A stretch of 64,000 nucleotides of DNA, from the NCBI RefSeq assembly GCF_963576675.1, contig NC_088913.1, forward strand, positions 25,871,001 through 25,935,000, written 5' to 3'. The position numbers and the translations under genes were made by a program. The stretch is from Euphorbia lathyris (taxonomy: Eukaryota; Streptophyta; Magnoliopsida; Malpighiales; Euphorbiaceae). Positions 46,971 to 57,316 of this stretch are shown here, piece after piece. Under the pieces are notes generated by a model. It worked only from the letters and a program-made list of their open reading frames with translations, searched no databases and was not told the origin of the DNA. Each line of letters starts with the position of its first letter. Positions within the stretch are counted from its first letter, which is position 1.

Positions 46971-47540
46971 ATTACAAAACTGGGTGGAATGGAGGACTCA
47001 TTTACATATTTAGACCAACTACCCAACCTATTATATATATATATATAGACTATGATTTAGTGACTTTCCCAAAATACTCCAAACATTTCATGCTCTCCCT
47101 TCTTTTCTATCAGTTTCAACCTTTTATCTTCCTTATCCTGTGTATCATTTTCAACATTTCATCTTCCCCTTCCTTTATATTTTGCAGAATTACCTTCATT
47201 TTCTTCATCACCATGAGTATCTTTTCTTCCTCTCTTCCTCTCTTTATCTCTTGATTCTTCATCTTTCTATTTCTAGAAAATTAAGTCATGGTTCTTCATT
47301 TTCATGTTTCATTTCGTCTATTGGTTTCTTTCTTCTTGTACGAATCGAAGGTATCGTTATTCGACCTTATTCTGCTTTTTTTTCTACGTTTATCATATAC
47401 TTATTGTCGATTTCAATGGTAAAATGCAGAAATAATGTAAGCATCTCACTCGTACCATACCAGTGCTTTCTGAAGCCGCTATGTCAAATGAAGGAGAATA
47501 TCGATCAGTTAAAATAACACAGTCTGTGTTTGACAACAGA
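46971..47540 (+). mobile_element. Partial DNA transposon of the 88-bp-TIR family (copy 2)
   Basis: 46971-47064 matches the left TIR of 56384-56471 with a local (TA)n expansion. At about 47215-47440 the recurrent Ser/Leu-rich ORF follows (SSSLYLLILHLS), ending near a GTAAGCAT donor-like site at about 47437. No right TIR is visible; the copy stops near the hAT insertion at 47548. Confidence 0.6.
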
Positions 47541-47547
47541 CTACACT

Positions 47548-48249
47548 CAGTGGCGAATCCAGGATTTGAGGGAGCGGGGGGCAAAACTCTACCTAAAAAA
47601 ATTTTAGACAAAAATTGCAAAATTGTTCAATTTTTTATGATAAAAAATGCAAAATTGTTCAATTTTTTGTGATGAAAAATGCAAAATCGTTCAATTATCA
47701 TGCATTATTTTCATGATTTTTTTGATAAAAAAACATAAATTTTAATGTTTTCGACTCGTAATCATCCATTTCAGGGATTCTCGAATTGTTACGCATCAAA
47801 TATCCCTAACGTTTTGGGTCATGAGCAATTTTACCCCTAACATCTATAATGGTGCAATTTTTTTAATTTTTTTGTCTAATTCATACAAAAGATAGTATGT
47901 TTTTAATATTTTTCACATCCCAACATATATTTGTGATTTGTTACTGATAAAATAACGCAAGGTGTGAAGTGTAGATGACAAGATTCATGATCGAGAAGAC
48001 AATTTGATGAATTATTTCTCAAATTGACCCAATTTATCAACATTAGGGGTAAAATAAAACTGTTTTTGGCTTCCAACATTAGGGATAAAATTGTACCATT
48101 TTAAACGTTAAAGGTAAAATTGCTCTTGACCCAAAACATTAGGGTTATTTTTGCAACTTAACTATTCTTTTTGGACTTAAATTTTTTTTTTTATGGGATG
48201 AATTCAAGGGGGGTGCAAATGGCCCATTTGACCCCTACAACTGCCACTG
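47548..48249. mobile_element. 702-bp non-autonomous hAT-type element with an internal foldback element
   Basis: The ends are CAGTGGCGAATCC ... GGCAGT/CCACTG-type inverted repeats (CAGTGGC / GCCACTG). They are flanked by the perfect 8-bp duplication ACTACACT (47540-47547 and 48250-48257). Between about 47775 and 48165 it contains a copy of the foldback family (CCCTAACGTTTTGGGTCATG ... AACATTAGGGTTATTTTTGC). There is no transposase. Confidence 0.88.
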
Positions 48250-48392
48250 ACTACACTTATGCAGCAACTCCCCCATTGGTCGTTTAATTCTCAATAAAGG
48301 AGATAAACCCTGGAAATTAGAGCATCTCTAATGGATATAACTTAGTTGTTACTTCTCACAAATTAGTTATACCCAAGCATTAGAGACTTTGT

Positions 48393-49020
48393 TTTTTTTA
48401 TGAACATACTTACTTCATTAGATGAAAAAAGTACAATTACAATCAGAAATCCATAAAGAAAATCCTAACAAAACCACAAGTGAATGAAATTGACTACAAA
48501 GAGCATTAAAAACCCATAAAAGGTATAAAAAGTACAAAACACAATGAAACATATATTTTTTGGAAATCAAAATCCGTAGAAGAGCAACTGCAATCCGATC
48601 TTCATCATTCAGACCCTTTCGAATATTCGGATCAGAGTCCGTTCTTTTGTTGTAACCACATAGATTTATTGATCCACGTATAAAATAAATCGTTTCCACA
48701 CTTACTAAATCCGAAAAATATATAAATAAAAGAATGATTGGGAGCAAATACAATTCAAACAGGTATAGAAATCCGCAAAATATATGGATACGGAATAAGA
48801 CAAAAAAAAAATCTTTACCAATATTGGTAACAACCCTTTTATCTCCCGGAAATAAGCAAGGAAAGAAAACAAGACTAGCTTTTGAAGATCACGCGAGCGC
48901 CAATTGGTCTACATCTTATGCGTATACTACACTCTCCAGATGTAGGCGTCTGGCGCCTCAAATAAATCAAACAACACCACTTTCTTGCTTCAATCCTCAA
49001 AAACGGCGATCCTTCATTTT
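48393..49020 (-). repeat. LINE-like 3' fragment, minus strand
   Basis: Reading the minus strand, about 48640-48405 matches the repeat at 1285-1560. It ends in GTATGTTCATAAAAAAAAC, an A-tail-like end at about 48395. The extent to the right (to about 49020) is inferred from a change in base composition. Confidence 0.4.
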
Positions 49021-49174
49021 ATTTTAATATTTTTTTCTTTTCCACTTAATGTTTTTTGTAATCCACTATAAAAGGGTAACTATTTTTTCTTCTTTTATAT
49101 CACAGCCTTCATGTTAAATAAACTACTTCTTTTCAAACTATCTTAATATTAATATTGTGTTTTATGCAAATAAG

Positions 49175-49670
49175 CAGTGGCGGAGCCAGAGCTCAAAGTC
49201 TAGAGGGGCTCCATTGCATGAATTTTTTTTTTTAATAACGACTTAAGGCTTTGATTTATAGTAGTCAAATCAAAACTTTCAAATTTTTGATAATATAAGG
49301 GTAAATTTGATCATAATTGGAAACATTAAGGTACAAAACAACTGAGAATCAATATAAAGTAAGGATAAGGTGCAAAAATACTTTAATGTTTACACCTAAG
49401 AACAATTTAGAAGAAAAAAATTAAAATGAGATAAAAAGTGAAGAGAAGAAGATTCGAACATAAAACCAATTGAATGTAGAGATTCCTTTAATTATCACTA
49501 CAACCAACTATGCAAACCTAGTTTTATGTCATATAATCACATTCTACATTATAAGTACTAATTTTAACTATTTTGGGGGCTGCTCGAGACTGAACCACTG
49601 TTCGTCAAGGGTGTTCCGGAGGGTCGGAGGGTCGGGAGACCCTCCCCTACCCCTCTTGGCTCCGCCCCTG
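49175..49670. mobile_element. 496-bp non-autonomous element with CAGTGGCGGAGCCA ends
   Basis: It begins CAGTGGCGGAGCCAGAG and ends CTTGGCTCCGCCCCTG, inverted repeats of the type common in plant hAT-like MITEs. The flanking octamers (CAAATAAG and AATGAAAG) do not form a clear duplication, so the superfamily is by resemblance only. Confidence 0.6.
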
Positions 49671-49689
49671 AATGAAAGGTTATCATTTG

Positions 49690-49860
49690 TAGGGATAAAA
49701 TACAAAAATACCCTGACGTTGACACTTAGAAGAAATTTTACTTTTAACGTCTAAAATTATGTAATTTTAGCTCTGACGTTAGAGTAAAATTGCACCATTT
49801 TTATGTTAAGTTAAAATTGCTTTTGAGTATCAACGTTAGGAGTATTTTCGCACTTTATCT
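49690..49860. repeat. Compact foldback element copy
   Basis: Two opposed arms (GGGATAAAATACAAAAATACCC near 49693, and GGAGTATTTTCGCACTTTATC near 49837) carry the CTAACGTT/AACGTTAG phrases of the 59726-60314 family. There is almost no central spacer. Confidence 0.6.
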
Positions 49861-50474
49861 CTTATTCTTATCTCAACATTGTATTTCATCGCGAAATTTT
49901 ACCAAATATTTTTTTATCTCGAAATAATAATACGTATTGAATTAATTATTTTATTTGATAAATAATATTTATGAAATTAATAATAAGTATTGGATTAATT
50001 ATATTGTTGGGTTTGATAAAAAAAATTATATTATTGAGTAAAAAATTGTTAATTGTATGTTAATTGAATAAATATGGTGTGTTTTATGACAAGTGGGGTC
50101 TACTAAAAATTGAAGTAACAATGTGCTCTAATGATATGTAATTATAGAGTGTTACTTTTGATGATGTGCAGGTAGAAAGTAACAAACTTTGTCACTTAGG
50201 ATTAGAGATGCTCTTAGATAACCTACGACAAAAATTGACATAATATAGGGAATCCAGGGAGGTTGACGCCTTATTTCTATGGGAAGGGGAAATTATCACA
50301 CTCTTCTTTCGATGAATGACTCTAAACAAGCTATTTGGAGTGGCGGTGTCATGAGTTTGAAATCGGGATTTTTTTTTTATTGCACAACCAATGCACAAAT
50401 TTGGGTTTGCATATATGATCTCCTATGGGTATATTGAGACACTGTTATTTTAGCTTGTATTGCTAAATGTTTAG

Positions 50475-50810
50475 GTGGCCTTCTCCACTCTCGAAGGTGT
50501 TTTTGGCCACTGCATTAGGCTTTTATTGGATATAGACCTTGCTGGTACTTTACCAACATCCATTGGTATTGAAAGGGATGGGAAGAAATTGAGGATTTCG
50601 GTTGCATATGAAATGCTTCTCGGGTATCGCAAAGTTTGTTCCGCTATCGATCATATGTCATATCAATGTAGACAAAACAAGTCTTCAGGTGATTTAGAGG
50701 ACAAAAAGAAAAAGGCTTCTATAAGTGGTGCACTAGATAGTATCAAATTAAGACACACTAGTCGGTTTGCTCATGCAACTGCAGCTCCTAAACCCCGTCA
50801 CTAGTCTCCC
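50475..50810 (+). pseudogene. LINE ORF1-like fragment
   Basis: A 109-codon frame contains FGHCIRLLLDIDLAGTLPTSI, LRISVAYEMLLGY and MSYQCR. It resembles the linker and zinc-knuckle region of plant LINE ORF1/DUF4283 proteins (the LxDIDLxxPLP...YExLP...C pattern). The expected two-Cys zinc knuckle is degraded. Neither the N-terminal domain nor ORF2 is adjacent. It is a decayed fragment. Confidence 0.55.
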
Positions 50811-51640
50811 TCTCATACTCATAAAAGTACACATCATTCTCGTGGTCGCACTCCTCCTAGACAAACTTAGCGTGTTGTTTCTAAGGATCCGCATGTGCAA
50901 TTCACTATCCTAGTTATATATGTTATTAATCATTTGCATGCTGATTTGAACATATTACCCAAGTATAATACCACGACTGATACGATTATTAACAACTCGG
51001 TTAATAATGGTTCTAGACCTGGTGCAATTGTAATAGTGCACCTCTTGATTGAAACAACTAACACTTTCAATTCGATTGACCTTAATGATGTCCATATTGA
51101 GATATTACATCACGTCAAATTGGATTTTGAAAAGTCAATTTCTTTTTCTTTCTCTTTTTGCTAGAATTCCAAAATTTTATGGAATTCCAAACCATTAGAA
51201 TTCTAGTGTGAAGAAGAAAAAAGTCAAATCCCTCGTACCATGTCATTGTTATCTTGATTTTATTAACGGAGAAAATCACTGAAATTATGTTGTAATAAAA
51301 GAAATTACAAGTACGAATGTGAAATAATGTGAAATCATATGGGTTTAGTTGAGATTAACCCTAAAACATATTAGTATTTTCATATATATTAACCTGTGAT
51401 TTGTTAACATTTATCGTGATCAATTAGAATCAATTATAAACCAATTTTAACTAAACTATTACAAGTTATAAAATTCCTTTTTGATTTTTTACACTGAAAA
51501 ATAAAATCCAAACATCTAATAATTTACTTGTCATTTGTTTTGTAATTTTGAGCTCGACTGTATACAATTAAAAGCTTAATTTTGCAGTTAGCGTCAAATT
51601 CATCTTCCTCATCTGCCCCATTATAGATGTGTGTTTTGTT
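50811..51640. other. Non-coding region
   Basis: AT-rich with no supported gene. An interrupted palindrome CTAGAATTCC ... GAATTCTAG lies at about 51163-51210. Confidence 0.4.
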
Positions 51641-52160
51641 GGCTTTCCCCTGTTCCAGCTTCTCTTTGAAGAACCTAGAATCCCAAACTGGAGCAGGTGT
51701 GTACGTTTTTTTGGAATGTAAAGTCAGCCATAATCACGTCGTCCACTTGAGTGGGTGCCCAAGGAAGCGGTGGAGAAAGAACTCAAGCTTAAGTCCATGC
51801 CAGAGAGATTGAAACCTAATAAGATTATTCACACCAAGGAGGGGCATCCCCTTTCCACGAGTTGGAGGTATGAGTAGGTATAGTTAGTTAGAAACTGGAT
51901 TTTATCTTTAATAGACATTTGCTTGTAGCGAACTTTCGTGTCTCATATTGCAGTTGTGCGTGGAGCCTTGGTTGGGCGAATTGGCCCATGGGAAGCGTTT
52001 TGATCAATTAATTTCACCAGCACCTTCTCTGCTCTTCAAACCTGCCCCTAGGCAAGGTCCTGATTGTGTTTCGATAGCGGAGTGGGGGCGGAATGCTCAA
52101 CTAGTTCGGATACTCTAGCGGCGAAGTCTGCAGCTAAGGCTAGGTAAGAATCACCAAGAT
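51640..52160 (+). pseudogene. Gene fragment of unknown origin with exon-intron-like structure
   Basis: Plus-strand blocks read like coding exons: RPLEWVPKEAVEKELK through HTKEGHPLSTSW (about 51740-51868), ending in a GTATGAG donor-like site. After a TTGCAG acceptor at 51953 comes a block near 52000-52145 with SGVGAECSTSSDTLAAK, ending at GTAAGAATC. The frames do not connect cleanly and stops occur in each. I do not recognise the protein. It may be a captured or decayed gene fragment. Confidence 0.35.
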
Positions 52161-52469
52161 GCCAACCCTCCCTTTTATAACTCTCTAGTACCTCAGTTAC
52201 GAATAAATGTTATAGGTTGTCATTGTCAGGTGAAATAATAGTTAAGCCCCTAATATTTTCATTTCTCACTATCTTCACGATGGAACAATTTAGAATAGAA
52301 TAGTTGATGTTGAAGATAAAATGGAAATTCTCACTTTCTCTTAGCATCACTCATTTAGAGGTGGAGCGTAAGCTACAAGGGGTCAACAAGACCAACAAAT
52401 TCCACAGGGTTTTACATGGTCTATTTAATTTACATAACAGAGTTCAAAAACTAATTTTCAGAAACTGAA
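52161..52469 (+). promoter_or_regulatory. Upstream region of the receptor kinase gene
   Basis: AT-rich, with no convincing TATA box. A CCACAGGGTTTTACATGG segment and AT-rich words precede the start codon. No separate gene is visible. Confidence 0.3.
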
Positions 52470-54914
52470 ATGGGTATGTTTGTTTTCTTCTTCTTCTTCT
52501 TCTTATTTAATTGTTGCATTGTACCCTTTTCAGCTGAGGATCTGTCCTATTATTATGCTCCTTCAGATTCTATTTCAATAGATTGTGCCCTATCATATCC
52601 TTCATCTTTTTCTGAAAATCAACTCCATTCAACATTTTCATCAGTATCCAGAGTTTATGCCCTGCATCCTGATAACCGGGAGAGACCAAGCGTGTCTGCT
52701 TGTATTTATAGAAACCAGTTCACTCACAAACTCTCTGTCTCTGTTGTTGGCCCCAAATTCATTCGATTTCACTTCATTTCAGTTACTTATTCAGGCTTGA
52801 GTTTATCCAAAGCATTGTTCTCTGTCAGTGTTGGTCCTTACACTCTTTTAACCACTTCTGAATCTTCATATTCTAACCTCCATGAAGTAAGAATAGTAAG
52901 AGAATTCTGCATCAATTCACAAGACCAATTATTAGATCTGACTTTCACCCCATCATCAAACATTTCAGGTGCCTATGCCTTTGTCAACAAGATTGAGATA
53001 GTCTCTATGCCTTCAATGCTTTACATTCAACAAAACATTCCTCTTCCCCTCATCGGCTCTTCTCGTAGCTATTCTATGATGAACTCTACAGCCCTGGAGA
53101 CTATTCACAGGATAAACATTGGAGGGGACTTGATCCCTCGCCTTGAAGATAGTGGCATGTTTCGTTCCTGGGGTACCGACGGCTACTATTTTATGAGTAG
53201 TGATGAAGATCAGACAGCTAGAATTCAATCAGAAATTGAGATCAGGCCAACCTCATTGAAACCAGTATATGCAGCTCCAGTCCAAGTTTACGCCACTGCG
53301 AGGACGGTTTTAGGTATGTCTGCAAGTAACAATAGTGTTAAATGGTCATTTCCTGTTGAATCTGGATTCATTTATCTTGTTAGGCTTCATTTCTGTGAGA
53401 TTTCAAGCACAATTAATCAAGATCATCAAAGGGTTTTCAGTGTTGATATCAACAATCAAACTGCTGAAGATCATGCTGATATTTTCAATTGGAGACATGG
53501 GGCTGGACTTCCGATTTCCAGAGACTACATAGTCAATTTTTCGAGGCATGGAGAAAGCATAAAGTACTTATCAGTTTCTATTAGAAGTAACAATGGATCA
53601 TCAGCAGGTCCCATTTTAAATGGTTTGGAAATTTTGAAGCTGTCCAGCGACCTTTCGAACAATCTTGCAGGACAGTACCCTTTTGGATTAAGAATTCATC
53701 CCAATCCGAATTTTAAAGATAAAGTTGAAGATAATGTTGACAATCATCAAGTTGTGATACTTACACAGACAGTCTATGTTCTTGCTTGGAGCTTCCTAGC
53801 AATGTTTCCTCTTAGCATCTTCTATATGCTAGTTTCAAGTTGGAGACGGACTTGTAATCAACAACGGCAATCATCTGAACATTGTCGAATCTTTTCGATT
53901 CAAGAGATTAAGACAGCAACCAACAATTTTGCAGATAGTTTGGTAGTTGGCTCGGGCGGATTTGGAATGGTTTACAAGGGGTGTATTAGTATAGATGGTG
54001 GTACTAAAACCGTCGCAATAAAACGCGCCAACCCTAATTCACACCAAGGTCTAAGAGAATTCCAAACTGAAATCTCCATGCTTTCAAACTTCAGGCACAA
54101 CAACCTACTGTCTTTGATTGGATATGCCTCCAAGGGTGAGGAAATGATCCTTGTTTATGACTATATGGCACAAGGTACACTCCACGATCACCTGTATAAA
54201 ACTCGAAAACCTACACTTCCATGGAAGGAAAGGCTTAAAATATGCATTGGAGCAGCGCGAGGATTGCATTACTTGCATACAGGTACTAACAAGAGTATTA
54301 TCCACCGCGATGTTAAAAGCTCCAACATTTTGTTAGATGATAAATTGGTGGCAAAGGTCTCAGATTTCGGGTTATCAAGTGCAATGTCGGAGTCTAAGAC
54401 GCATGTTTCAACAATAGTAAAGGGTACTTTTGGTTACCTTGATCCTGAATATTACCGACGGAGAAAACTGACGGAAAAATCAGATGTGTACTCATTTGGT
54501 GTGGTGTTGTTTGAGACAATATGTGCTAGGGCGGCTGTTTTCGAAATCAAAGACCAAGACGAAGAAGAAGAGAGAGTAAATTTGGCGGAATGGGTGTTAA
54601 GTTGGTATCAGATGGGAAGTGTTGAATGTATAATTGATCCTTGTCTTAAAGAAAAGATTGCTCCTGAATGTTTTAAGACTTTTACTGATATAGGAATCAA
54701 GTGTTTGGCAGATAAGGGGAGTGAAAGGCCATCTATGGAACAAGTGCTGTCTCGTTTAGAGATAGCAATGCAGCAGCAAAATGCTTCTGGTTTCGGAGAA
54801 AACAAAGCTCCAGAAGAGAGGATGATTTGTGGAGGAGAATTCATTGATTTTAACCATTCAGATCAAACTCCTGGGGTCGAGTTTTCTGATATTATGTTTC
54901 CTACTGGACGTTAG
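52470..54914 (+). CDS. Malectin-like receptor kinase, CrRLK1L (FERONIA-like) family
   Basis: A single-exon 814-aa protein, as is usual for this family. Residues 1-22 form a signal peptide. Residues about 30-400 are the tandem malectin-like extracellular region, with conserved phrases such as RINIGGD and LVRLHFCEI. A transmembrane helix lies at about 429-456. The kinase domain (about 490-770) has glycine loop GSGGFGMVYKG (494-504), catalytic Lys518 (VAIKRA), alpha-C Glu534, HRD at 612-614, DFG at 632-634 and the KGTFGYLDPEY activation segment, so it should be active. CrRLK1Ls sense cell wall state and RALF peptides at the plasma membrane and control growth, fertilisation and immunity. The exact orthologue is not resolved. 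The signal peptide core is encoded by a TTC repeat. There is no intron and no disruption. Confidence 0.93.
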   Translation: MGMFVFFFFFFLFNCCIVPFSAEDLSYYYAPSDSISIDCALSYPSSFSENQLHSTFSSVSRVYALHPDNRERPSVSACIYRNQFTHKLSVSVVGPKFIRFHFISVTYSGLSLSKALFSVSVGPYTLLTTSESSYSNLHEVRIVREFCINSQDQLLDLTFTPSSNISGAYAFVNKIEIVSMPSMLYIQQNIPLPLIGSSRSYSMMNSTALETIHRINIGGDLIPRLEDSGMFRSWGTDGYYFMSSDEDQTARIQSEIEIRPTSLKPVYAAPVQVYATARTVLGMSASNNSVKWSFPVESGFIYLVRLHFCEISSTINQDHQRVFSVDINNQTAEDHADIFNWRHGAGLPISRDYIVNFSRHGESIKYLSVSIRSNNGSSAGPILNGLEILKLSSDLSNNLAGQYPFGLRIHPNPNFKDKVEDNVDNHQVVILTQTVYVLAWSFLAMFPLSIFYMLVSSWRRTCNQQRQSSEHCRIFSIQEIKTATNNFADSLVVGSGGFGMVYKGCISIDGGTKTVAIKRANPNSHQGLREFQTEISMLSNFRHNNLLSLIGYASKGEEMILVYDYMAQGTLHDHLYKTRKPTLPWKERLKICIGAARGLHYLHTGTNKSIIHRDVKSSNILLDDKLVAKVSDFGLSSAMSESKTHVSTIVKGTFGYLDPEYYRRRKLTEKSDVYSFGVVLFETICARAAVFEIKDQDEEEERVNLAEWVLSWYQMGSVECIIDPCLKEKIAPECFKTFTDIGIKCLADKGSERPSMEQVLSRLEIAMQQQNASGFGENKAPEERMICGGEFIDFNHSDQTPGVEFSDIMFPTGR
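52484..52506 (+). repeat. (TTC)n repeat inside the signal peptide coding region
   Basis: A run of TTC codons (with CTT in the other frames) encodes the Phe stretch at residues about 6-12 of the receptor kinase signal peptide. Confidence 0.8.
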
Positions 54915-55116
54915 CCTCCTTATATTCTCAAAAATTTCTATAGTGGTTCGGGTGTAATAAACAGTTCTATAGTGGTTCGGGTGTAATATGCATAATCAGT
55001 TACATATTAAATAATTGGTGTAAAAAGAATATTGTATACTTATTACATTTTTATTAGTAAGATGCACTGAAATTTCAATAATAATAGAATTTTCAATATC
55101 AGGAGACTTGGAATGT
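54915..55116. other. 3' flank of the receptor kinase gene
   Basis: It contains a tandem duplication of TTCTATAGTGGTTCGGGTGTAA-type sequence (about 54937-54988, two units), then AT-rich sequence. Presumably 3' UTR. Confidence 0.5.
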
Positions 55117-56370
55117 CTTTTTTTTTTTTGTCCAAAATTTGAGTATTTTCATTGAAAAGATTACTTACGATTGTATAAACATTTTCCTATTATATCTCTT
55201 ATGACCCTTTTCTTTTAACAAAGGAAGAGAAATAAAAAAACAGAAACAAAAGGCCACACTAAGAAGCAACAAGTCGGGGGAGAGCAACTCCTAAATAGTC
55301 ATCCTTCAGCTTTGGCAACAGATCTTGAGGGATCTGACCAATATCGGTCACACAAATTGGACAAGAGAACACTTTTCTCGTAAGAAAGTTGGCACAACGA
55401 TTTCTTTCTCTATACATATGAGAGATTTTAATATGCTCAAAACTCTTCATAAGAATTTGAATGTTTCTGATCAAGGACCGAGAGAGATGGTGAACGGGAC
55501 AAGAGTTATTAATCATAGATACTACATTGGCACAATCTGATTCAATAACAAACCTTAAAGCCTATTTGGATTTAGCGAAGTGAAGATCCAGTAGAATATC
55601 CTAGAGCTCCGCTTCAAAGGAGCTCCATTTCCCAATATTATGTATACAACCACCAAGCCAAGAACCATTGTTGTCTCTGAGTAAGCCACCAACAGTTATG
55701 GGAACCATCAGAGTCGGTCCTGACAATTTAGGGGCCTAAGCAAAACAAGCCGTAAATGTCCCTTTAATATAAAATTTACTAATTGATATTTATTCATATC
55801 ATTGTATAAATTAATTGTTAATTTTCAAAATTAATCAAATTAAAAATAGTTCTTCTAAAATGGGGTAATAAAATGAAACTTGTTTTCTTAGGCTTGACTA
55901 CCCATAACATTTATATATTAAAAATACATCAAAAAAATATCAAAGGTGAGAATCGAACTCATGCACTCTTTAGTTGGAAGACAATGCAATACTATTATGC
56001 TAGTTTGAATTTATTTATAATATTTAAAACATAAGAAATTTATTTACAAAGTAAATTTTTTTGGGCCCCCTTCCGGCCTTGGGCCCTAGACCGGCGCATC
56101 CCGGGCATAGGCCCAGGGCCGGCCCTGGGAACCATCAGTGTTTAACTTCCAACATAAACTATCAGGTTTCGACCACCCCAGCCACCTTTCAATCTTCTTT
56201 GATTGAGAGTTAGACAAATGAATAAGATCCCAACATTTATTATTATCAGCAGCTTCTAGGCGAATAATGGTCCCTCCTTGTTCTTTGAGGAGGCAAAAAA
56301 AATCAGATTGAAAAAGAGATTTATTTCTCCAATCCCAAAGGACATTATAGACTATAATAAAAAGATGTTT
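55117..56370 (-). mobile_element. 5'-truncated LINE relic, minus strand, interrupted by a hAT MITE
   Basis: On the minus strand: zinc-domain remnants (56370-56136), RNase H (SWLGGCIHNIGKWSSFEAEL, then VIESDCANVVSMINN, then ISHMYRERNRCANFLTRK), a C-terminal LPKLKDDYLGVALPRL, and an A-tail seen as a T run at about 55119-55130. The C-terminus (GVxLPRL) matches those of LINE copies A and C. Stops and the 55709-56127 insertion make it non-functional. Confidence 0.78.
55709..56127. mobile_element. 419-bp hAT-type MITE with 8-bp duplication
   Basis: It begins CAGAGTCGGTCCTG and ends CAGGGCCGGCCCTG, imperfect inverted repeats. It is flanked by the perfect octamer GGAACCAT (55701-55708 and 56128-56135). 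It interrupts the LINE RNase H relic, so it is younger than that relic. Confidence 0.9.
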
Positions 56371-56617
56371 CCAATTAGAAAAAATTACAAAACTAGGTCA
56401 AATGGGAGGCCTATTTACATATTTAACCCATTTACTCAACCTACTACATATCTAGACCGATTTTGTGTGACGGTCTCTCCAAACGCGAACGGTCTCTCCC
56501 CTCTTCTCCTTGGTTACACGAAACGGTTGGCAGCTCCTCCACTAATGATTCCAAGACTTTTGATCTTCCTATCTTCCTTTAAATTGCACGAAATCTGCAC
56601 AATTTCTCCAAATCACA

Positions 56618-56839
56618 ATGTATTTCTCTTCTTCCTCTCTTCATCTCTTGATTCTGCAAATTCCTAATCCTAGAAAACGAAGCCATGGTTCTTTATCTTC
56701 CATTTCATGCTCGTTCGACGAAATGGTGATTCTACGTTATTTTCATCGTTTTTACCAGTTTATCATATTGGTTTCGTCGAAAAATGTAAGTATATACTAT
56801 TTTTTCTGCGTTTTCCCTATAAATCCACTTAGCATATGA
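56618..56839 (+). CDS. Small conserved ORF inside the 88-bp-TIR element
   Basis: Codes for MYFSSSSLHLLILQIPNP and then EMVILRYFHRF. The same two blocks occur in copy 1 (minus strand, 318-73) and copy 2 (about 47215-47440). Just after VSSKN the DNA reads AAATGTAAGTAT, a splice-donor-like site found in all three copies, so the block may be a captured exon. The function is unknown. It could also be non-coding sequence conserved as part of the element. Confidence 0.35.
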   Translation: MYFSSSSLHLLILQIPNPRKRSHGSLSSISCSFDEMVILRYFHRFYQFIILVSSKNVSIYYFFCVFPINPLSI

Positions 56840-56859
56840 GTTTTTCGCGAGGTCTGTAG

Positions 56860-57090
56860 GGAGAAATTTATTGATTTCACTTCGCGAAACGATGATTACG
56901 CGAAGTGTGCGAGGTACTTCGATAAATTTCTCTCGCAGACTCCGTAAAAATCATCGTTTCACGAAGTCAGAGCGTCACATTCCTCCTCGCAGACGTCGCG
57001 GAATCATTGTTTCGCTAAGTAAAATCACCCTCTTCCTTGCACATTTATGTTCACATACTTAGTGAATCATCGTTTCGCGAAGCCAAATCT
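56860..57090. repeat. Array of TTCGCGAA-type motifs
   Basis: Four to five copies of a segment like AATCATCGTTTCGCGAAG occur, one of them in inverted orientation (CTTCGCGAAACGATGATT at about 56881). Spacing is 50-70 bp. Related motifs lie in copy 1 (about 41-76). Confidence 0.65.
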
Positions 57091-57316
57091 TCATTTTTTC
57101 TGACTAACACGATTAAATTTTTCTGAAGATGGTTGAATACATAATATTCATTCCTGGAAGCCGGCGTGTTAGGGTGCCATGAGAGACATCCATTCCAAAA
57201 GGTCTAGACTTCCAACCATCGGTCGTTAATAAAAGCTTACACTGTCGGACACATCCATCCATGTGGTGAATAAGAGCCTATGTATCGTGAGACATCCATC
57301 CATCGGTGGTGAATAG

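Larger units (their letters stand above)
48321..50212. mobile_element. MITE with GAGCATCTCTAAT ends, enlarged by nested repeats
   Basis: It starts GAGCATCTCTAAT and ends ATTAGAGATGCTC, with TTA on both sides (48318-48320, 50213-50215). The ends are like those of 34952-35400. Inside are a minus-strand LINE-tail fragment, a 496-bp element (49175-49670) and a compact foldback (49690-49860), which explain its 1.9-kb length. Confidence 0.6.

Noticed and set aside
46301..47048. Long Phe-rich ORF (241 codons) and overlapping ones on both strands
   Set aside because: They lie in the T-rich or A-rich low-complexity tract, where stops are rare by composition. They have no domain and no sensible amino-acid mix.
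49167..49678. 8-bp duplication around the 496-bp CAGTGGCGGAGCCA element
   Set aside because: The flanking octamers CAAATAAG and AATGAAAG do not match well enough to claim one.
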